DNA from: HGM04593 sp045661225
GTDB taxonomy: Bacteria > Bacteroidota > Bacteroidia > Bacteroidales > Bacteroidaceae
Reading direction: 5' to 3'
DNA length: 64,000 nt
Assembly: GCA_045661225.1 (NCBI GenBank)
Contig: JAZRFF010000016.1
Span: 1 to 64,000 of the forward strand
Shown here: one piece after another, positions 59,454-64,000 of the stretch
Position numbering within the stretch: the stretch's first letter is position 1
How the letters are laid out: each line of letters opens with the position of its first letter
The notes under the pieces: generated by a model
What the model saw: only the letters and a program-made list of their open reading frames with translations
Databases searched by the model: none
Told to the model about the DNA's origin: nothing
Translations under genes and position numbers: made by a program

Positions 59454-60395
59454 ATGAGAAAGTGGTCGATAATGCTTTTGTTCACACTTTGCGCGTGCGC
59501 TGCAGTGCACGCACAATATGACGTACACTTTACTCACTACTGGAAGATGCTCAATTTTTACAATCCTGCGGGTGCGGGCGGTGAACGCCGTATGTTCGCA
59601 TACGCGGCTTTCAGTAACCAGTTGTCGGGCTTTGAGCATAATCCCAACAGTTTGCTGCTGAACATTGACGCGCCTATCCCTTTTGTGCGTGGCGACCATA
59701 ATCTTGGTATCGGGGCACTGAACGATGATATAGGACTCTTTACCAACCAACATATTTTCTTGAATTACGCCTTTGGCTTTAAGCTTTTTGGCGGGCGTAT
59801 GGTCGCGGGCGCACAGGTGGGAATCTTGAACGCGAAGTTCGACAGCAAGGATTTGCAGTTGGGGGGAGAAAGCAACGACCCTGCGTTTCCCAGTGGCAAC
59901 GTCGATGGAAACAGCGTCGATTTTGGTTTCGGACTGCTCTATCAGCACAAGTATTTCTTTGCCGGGGTGTCGGGGCTGCATCTTAACGCGCCAACTCTTT
60001 TGTTGGGCGAAAAGAATGAAATAAAAATATCGCAATACTTTAATTTTATGGCCGGAGGCAATATCCCGGTAAAAAATACGTTAATATCGATACAGCCCTC
60101 ATTGCAGGTTATGACCGATTTTGTCGGGTGGCGTGCCGACGTGACTGCACGTGGAACATATGAGTATGACAATAAGATGTTCTTTGCCGGTGTTACATAC
60201 AGCCCAACGGTCTCTTTTGCATTTTTTGTGGGCTTGGAGATAATGAATATAACGGCGAGTTATGGCTATGAACTGTTTACGTCGAGCATAGGCGCTGCCA
60301 ATGGCAGTCACGATGTGTTCTTGGGTTATAGCATAAACCTCGACCTTTTTAAGAAAGAGAAAAATAAACATAACAGTATAAGAGTATTACAATGA
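59454..60395 (+). CDS. porP: Type IX secretion system membrane protein PorP/SprF family
   Basis: The 313-residue protein has a signal peptide (RKWSIMLLFTLCACAAVHA) followed by the family hallmark QYDVHFTHYWKMLNFYNPA and GGERRMFAYAAFSNQLSGF. It forms an outer-membrane barrel ending with VFLGYSINLDLF. PorP/SprF proteins act with the PorK-N ring of the T9SS or support secretion of particular substrates such as adhesins. Paralogues are common, but its place directly before porK (4-base overlap) makes it the core PorP. Confidence 0.92.
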   Translation: MRKWSIMLLFTLCACAAVHAQYDVHFTHYWKMLNFYNPAGAGGERRMFAYAAFSNQLSGFEHNPNSLLLNIDAPIPFVRGDHNLGIGALNDDIGLFTNQHIFLNYAFGFKLFGGRMVAGAQVGILNAKFDSKDLQLGGESNDPAFPSGNVDGNSVDFGFGLLYQHKYFFAGVSGLHLNAPTLLLGEKNEIKISQYFNFMAGGNIPVKNTLISIQPSLQVMTDFVGWRADVTARGTYEYDNKMFFAGVTYSPTVSFAFFVGLEIMNITASYGYELFTSSIGAANGSHDVFLGYSINLDLFKKEKNKHNSIRVLQ

Positions 60396-61825
60396 TGAAA
60401 AAGATTGTTTTTCTATCAATGGTATTTCTGTCGTTCGCTGCGGTCTCGTGCTTTAGTCCGCGTAGCGGAATGAGTAACGCTCAAGGTGGTGAGGTTACCG
60501 GTATCACAGGCGCTGCAGTTAATGAGCCAACACCATATGGAATGGTTTTTGTGCCACGTGGTTCAATAAAGGTCGGTGACGTCAAGAACGACTCTTTGTG
60601 GGGTACCGGTGCTCCTGCACGGGATATTTCGGTCGATGCATTCTGGATGGACGAGACCGAGGTGTCTAACGCCAAGTACCGTCAGTTTGTCTATTGGGTG
60701 CGTGACTCCATCATACGTGAGCGTTTGGCCGACCCGGCCTATGGCGGCGACGAGTCGTACAAGATTACCGAGGACGAGTATGGCGAACCAATAACTCCGT
60801 ACCTTAACTGGAAAAAGCCTATCCCCTGGAAAAAACCCACCGAGGACGAACAGCGTGCCATCGAGAGTGTCTATATAGTTAATCCAATAACCGGAGACAA
60901 GATGCTCGATGCCTCGCAGATGAACTATCGTTACGAGATTTACGATTATACTCAGGCTGCGTTGCGTAAGCACCGCCTGAACCCCGAGGAGCGTAACCGT
61001 AACACCGATATCCCAACCGACTATGATGCTGTGGTTACAATATCAAAGGATACTGCTTATATTGACGATGAGGGAATAATTGTGCGTGAGACAATAAACC
61101 GCCCTCTTTCAAGCCAGTATGATTTTCTTAATACCTATATTGTGAATATTTATCCTGACACAACTTGCTGGGTAAACGATTTTCCTAACGCTAACAACGA
61201 AATATATCTTCAGTTATACTTCAATCACCCTAATTATGATAACCACCCGGTTGTCGGTGTTAGCTGGGAGCAGGCTAATGCTTTCTGTGCTTGGCGTACA
61301 GAGTTCTTGCTTAAGGGGCTTGGCGCGCAGGCAAAGTGGATACAGCGCTATCGTCTGCCATCGGAGTTTGAGTGGGAGTATGCGGCTCGTGGCAAGGAAG
61401 GAGGTCGTTTCCCCTGGGAACAGAGCGATACAAAGAGCGATGCAGGCTGCTATTATGCCAACTATAAGCCCGGCGAGGGTAACTACACTAAGGACGGCAG
61501 TCTGATAACCTCACGTTGTGGAATATTCTCGGCAAACTCAAACGGTCTTTACGATATGGCCGGCAATGTTGCCGAGTGGACATCGACCGTGTATACCGAG
61601 GCCGGAGTGTTGCAGATGAGTGATATAAACCCCGACCTGCGCTATAATGCAGCTAAGGAGGACCCTTACTCAATGAAGCGTAAGACCATTCGTGGCGGTT
61701 CGTGGAAGGACCCTGTAAAGTATATCCAGGGAGCTACAAGGGCTGCCGAATATCAAAATGAGTCGCGCTCGTACATAGGGTTCCGATGTGTGCGCAGTTA
61801 TGCGGGTCAGGAGCGCAAGAGATAA
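60392..61825 (+). CDS. porK: Type IX secretion ring lipoprotein PorK/GldK
   Basis: The 477-residue lipoprotein (lipobox AVSC, Cys20) forms, with PorN, the large periplasmic ring attached to the outer membrane. The main domain is of the formylglycine-generating enzyme/sulfatase-modifying type: GMVFVPRGSIKVGD, DAFWMDETEVSNAKYRQFVYW, GVSWEQANAFCAWRTEFL, LPSEFEWEYAARG and GLYDMAGNVAEW. It serves a structural role in T9SS. It overlaps porP by 4 bases, and porL starts 33 bases after it. Confidence 0.93.
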   Translation: MMKKIVFLSMVFLSFAAVSCFSPRSGMSNAQGGEVTGITGAAVNEPTPYGMVFVPRGSIKVGDVKNDSLWGTGAPARDISVDAFWMDETEVSNAKYRQFVYWVRDSIIRERLADPAYGGDESYKITEDEYGEPITPYLNWKKPIPWKKPTEDEQRAIESVYIVNPITGDKMLDASQMNYRYEIYDYTQAALRKHRLNPEERNRNTDIPTDYDAVVTISKDTAYIDDEGIIVRETINRPLSSQYDFLNTYIVNIYPDTTCWVNDFPNANNEIYLQLYFNHPNYDNHPVVGVSWEQANAFCAWRTEFLLKGLGAQAKWIQRYRLPSEFEWEYAARGKEGGRFPWEQSDTKSDAGCYYANYKPGEGNYTKDGSLITSRCGIFSANSNGLYDMAGNVAEWTSTVYTEAGVLQMSDINPDLRYNAAKEDPYSMKRKTIRGGSWKDPVKYIQGATRAAEYQNESRSYIGFRCVRSYAGQERKR

Positions 61826-61858
61826 TAACAATAATCGAGAATAAAATAGTTACAAGAT

Positions 61859-62620
61859 ATGGAAAAGGCTAAAGGTTTTATCAGGAGCATACAGGCATTT
61901 ATGGACTCGGCAAAGGGCAAGACTCTGCTTAACTACCTATACAGTTGGGGTGCTGCCATTGTGATTCTGGGTACTTTGTTCAAGCTCACTCATATGGCTG
62001 GTGCCAACATTATGTTGTTCGTGGGTATGGGAACCGAGGTTATTGTGTTCTTCTTCTCGGCTTTTGAGCGTGCATACGATGTTGTAGAGGACGAGAAAAA
62101 AGAGGAGGAAGCCGAAAAGGCAGCAATGGCACGTGTGGCAGGCGGACAGCCAATCATTATCAATGGCCCGGTTGTCGCCGGGGGTAATTCAGGAGCAGCC
62201 GCTCCGGTGGTGCCGGAGAATTCGACACCGGTGACGCCAACCCCTGTAGTCGTGGGTGGAGGCGCCTCCGGTCAGGTACAGTACCCTGTTGTCAGCAACG
62301 AGAATATTACCGAAATGGAGAAAGTCACAGCCGATTACGTCGAGCAGGTACGTCTCCTTAATGAGGCTATACAGCGCATTTCGAAGCAGTCCGAAGCGCT
62401 TGGACGTAACCTTGAAGAGATGGACACTCTCAGCCGTAATCTTACAGGAGTCAATGCTATATACGAAATACAGTTGCGTAGCGCCGGTGGTCAGTTGACC
62501 TCTATCGACCAGATAAACGAGCAGACAAAGAAGATGGCTATGCAGGTCGAGGAACTGAATGGCATCTATGCGCGTATGATTGAGGCTATGACCACAAATA
62601 TGAACCGTCCACAAATCTAA
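61859..62620 (+). CDS. porL: Type IX secretion motor protein PorL/GldL
   Basis: The 253-residue inner-membrane protein has two transmembrane helices (about 27-44 and 50-69), then a long cytoplasmic part. With PorM it forms the proton-driven rotary motor of the T9SS. The second helix carries a Glu (E60 in MGTEVIVFFF), the kind of residue shown to matter for proton flow in Flavobacterium GldL. The cytoplasmic part has a Gly/Pro/Val-rich linker (about 95-140), then a helical region (about 145-245) typical of the family. porM starts 11 bases after the stop. Confidence 0.93.
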   Translation: MEKAKGFIRSIQAFMDSAKGKTLLNYLYSWGAAIVILGTLFKLTHMAGANIMLFVGMGTEVIVFFFSAFERAYDVVEDEKKEEEAEKAAMARVAGGQPIIINGPVVAGGNSGAAAPVVPENSTPVTPTPVVVGGGASGQVQYPVVSNENITEMEKVTADYVEQVRLLNEAIQRISKQSEALGRNLEEMDTLSRNLTGVNAIYEIQLRSAGGQLTSIDQINEQTKKMAMQVEELNGIYARMIEAMTTNMNRPQI

Positions 62621-62631
62621 TACCGCAGGCG

Positions 62632-64000
62632 ATGAAAATCAAGAAACAGAAAGTATCTCCGCGTCAGAAGATGATTAACCTTATGTACGTCCTTCTGATG
62701 GCGATGCTCGCCTTGAATGTATCGTCGGACGTGCTCAATGGCTTTACTCTTGTCGATGAAAGCCTCTCGAAGAGTTCTACGAATGCCAATAAGCAGAATG
62801 AGATACTCTATGATGCTTTCAAGACTAACCTTGAGCAGAATCCCGAAAAAGTACGCGAATGGTACGAAAAGGCATTGGAGCTTAAGGCTTTATCGGATAC
62901 TCTTTACGATTATGCCGACAAGCTTAAGGTGCGCATCGCAAAAAAAGCTGATGGCGAGGAGGGTGATTACAAGAACCTTGTAAATCGCGAGGACCTTGAG
63001 GCTGCTACAAATGTGATGTTGGCACCCGGTACAGGCGAAGGACAAAGACTCTACGATGCAATAACCAACTATCGTACAAGAATACTTGAGATGGTAAGCG
63101 ACACTGCGCAGCAGAATATCATAATGACAACCCTAAGCACCGATGTTCCGCGTCGTGACCTTACGTTGCTCAAAAACTGGCAGGAGTATCACTTCGAGAA
63201 TATGCCCGCCATTGCAGCTATAACATTGCTTACAAAAATACAGAACGATGTTCGTTACATTGAGGGTGAGATACTGCATACACTTTCAAAAAACATTGAT
63301 ATGGGCGACGTGCGTGTGAACCAGATACGTGCGTTGGTAATTCCAACGTCCAAGAATATTGTTCGCGGAGGCGATTTTTCGGCACAGATTATTCTTGCGG
63401 CTGTCGACTCGACACAGCGCCCGCAGATTTACATTGACGATAAATTGCTTGCTTCGGAAAATGGTGAATATTCGGTGTTGTGCAACAGAACCGGTGATTA
63501 CACTCTTAACGGCTATATGCTTGTGAACGATGGTGCGGGTTTGCAGACACGTTACGATTTTTCGCAGAACTATACAGTGGTCGACCCTACAGCAACGGTA
63601 AGTGCATCGATGATGAATGTGCTGTATGCGGGTTTTGCCAACCCTGTCAGTATATCGGTTCCAGGCGTGCCCGCCAATAAAATATCGGCAAATATAACGG
63701 GTGGAAGCGGTACAATAAAGAGTGACGGCAAGGGCGGATACGTAGTTGTGCCGACAAAGGTTGGCGAGGAGCTGAAGATTGGTGTTACAGCACGCAACGA
63801 TGCCGGACGTAACCAAAGTATGGGCGAATACTCGTTCCGAGTGCGTCAATTGCCCGACCCTACACCTTTTATCGAGTATAAGGACAAGGACGGTAATACA
63901 CAGCGTTACCGCGGAGTTAAAGGGCTTTCCAAACAGGCACTTATGAGCTCAAAGGGTATTGTGGCTGCCATTGATGATGGCTTGCTGAACATTGAGTTCA
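62632..64000 (+). CDS. porM: Type IX secretion motor protein PorM/GldM, 3' end outside window
   Basis: The frame is open from ATG 62632 to the window end (456 codons visible). A short cytoplasmic N-terminus KIKKQKVSPRQKMINLMYV is followed by one transmembrane helix (LLMAMLALNVSSDVLNGF), then a long helical periplasmic region and beta domains. This is the GldM pattern: the helix sits inside the PorL pentamer, and the periplasmic part spans toward the PorK/N ring. Full-length GldM is about 510-520 residues, so only the last part is missing. porN would be expected next. Confidence 0.93.
   Translation, partial: MKIKKQKVSPRQKMINLMYVLLMAMLALNVSSDVLNGFTLVDESLSKSSTNANKQNEILYDAFKTNLEQNPEKVREWYEKALELKALSDTLYDYADKLKVRIAKKADGEEGDYKNLVNREDLEAATNVMLAPGTGEGQRLYDAITNYRTRILEMVSDTAQQNIIMTTLSTDVPRRDLTLLKNWQEYHFENMPAIAAITLLTKIQNDVRYIEGEILHTLSKNIDMGDVRVNQIRALVIPTSKNIVRGGDFSAQIILAAVDSTQRPQIYIDDKLLASENGEYSVLCNRTGDYTLNGYMLVNDGAGLQTRYDFSQNYTVVDPTATVSASMMNVLYAGFANPVSISVPGVPANKISANITGGSGTIKSDGKGGYVVVPTKVGEELKIGVTARNDAGRNQSMGEYSFRVRQLPDPTPFIEYKDKDGNTQRYRGVKGLSKQALMSSKGIVAAIDDGLLNIEF

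Overview
The window looks like a chromosomal segment of a Bacteroidales bacterium (phylum Bacteroidota). Four things point there: promoters of the TTTG / TAnnTTTG type, near absence of Shine-Dalgarno sequences, the mraZ-to-ftsZ gene order with an FtsI that carries one PASTA domain, and a type IX secretion (T9SS) cluster porP-porK-porL-porM at the right edge. MurE carries the DNPR motif, so the peptidoglycan should contain meso-diaminopimelate. T9SS genes argue for a lineage other than classical Bacteroides, but I cannot fix the family from sequence alone. Almost every gene has a recognisable housekeeping family. I see no prophage, CRISPR array or rRNA, and only a probable insertion-sequence edge at bases 1-95.

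Layout. 1-211: start of a probable IS transposase and a perfect hairpin. 212-7139: a DUF3127 protein with an SSB-like tail, divergent from dnaN, a DEDDh exonuclease, a CoaBC-DUF4835 fusion, recN and an rlmB-type methyltransferase. 7149-11485: tilS, tRNA-Cys, a nitroreductase and gyrB. 11651-13379: rpsT, tRNA-Glu, recO and yqeY. 13381-28810 (minus strand): the division and cell-wall cluster mraZ, rsmH, ftsL, ftsI, murE, mraY, murD, ftsW, murG, murC, ftsQ, ftsA, ftsZ, tightly packed and preceded by repeats that look like MraZ operators. 29132-35539 (minus): nhaA, an exported bleomycin-hydrolase-like peptidase and mfd.

35695-47269 (plus): an acyl-CoA thioesterase, a small membrane protein, a CoA-transferase overlapping a TrmH-like methyltransferase, then an MsbA-like ABC exporter, a LOG-family protein, a PfkB kinase and a metal-efflux module (small His/Cys-rich protein, His-rich CzcB-like adaptor, CzcA-like RND pump). 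47316-56011: nadK (minus), then pdxJ, exbB, exbD, a TonB-like protein, a DJ-1 protein, ispD, recG, ndk and an M23/LysM peptidase.

56212-59156 is a three-gene envelope unit bounded by terminators: a PCMD lipoprotein, an outer-membrane beta-barrel, and a secreted protein with two tandem calycin-like domains and a T9SS-type C-terminal tail. It is followed directly by porPKLM (59454 to the window end, porM truncated).

No wholly new system is evident. The most unusual points are the in-frame fusion of cytoplasmic CoaBC to an export signal plus DUF4835 domain, the 75-bp tandem repeat encoding a histidine-rich metal-binding segment in the RND adaptor, the recently duplicated calycin protein with a T9SS tail beside the T9SS genes, and an FtsZ whose tail ends in a GAA trinucleotide tract.
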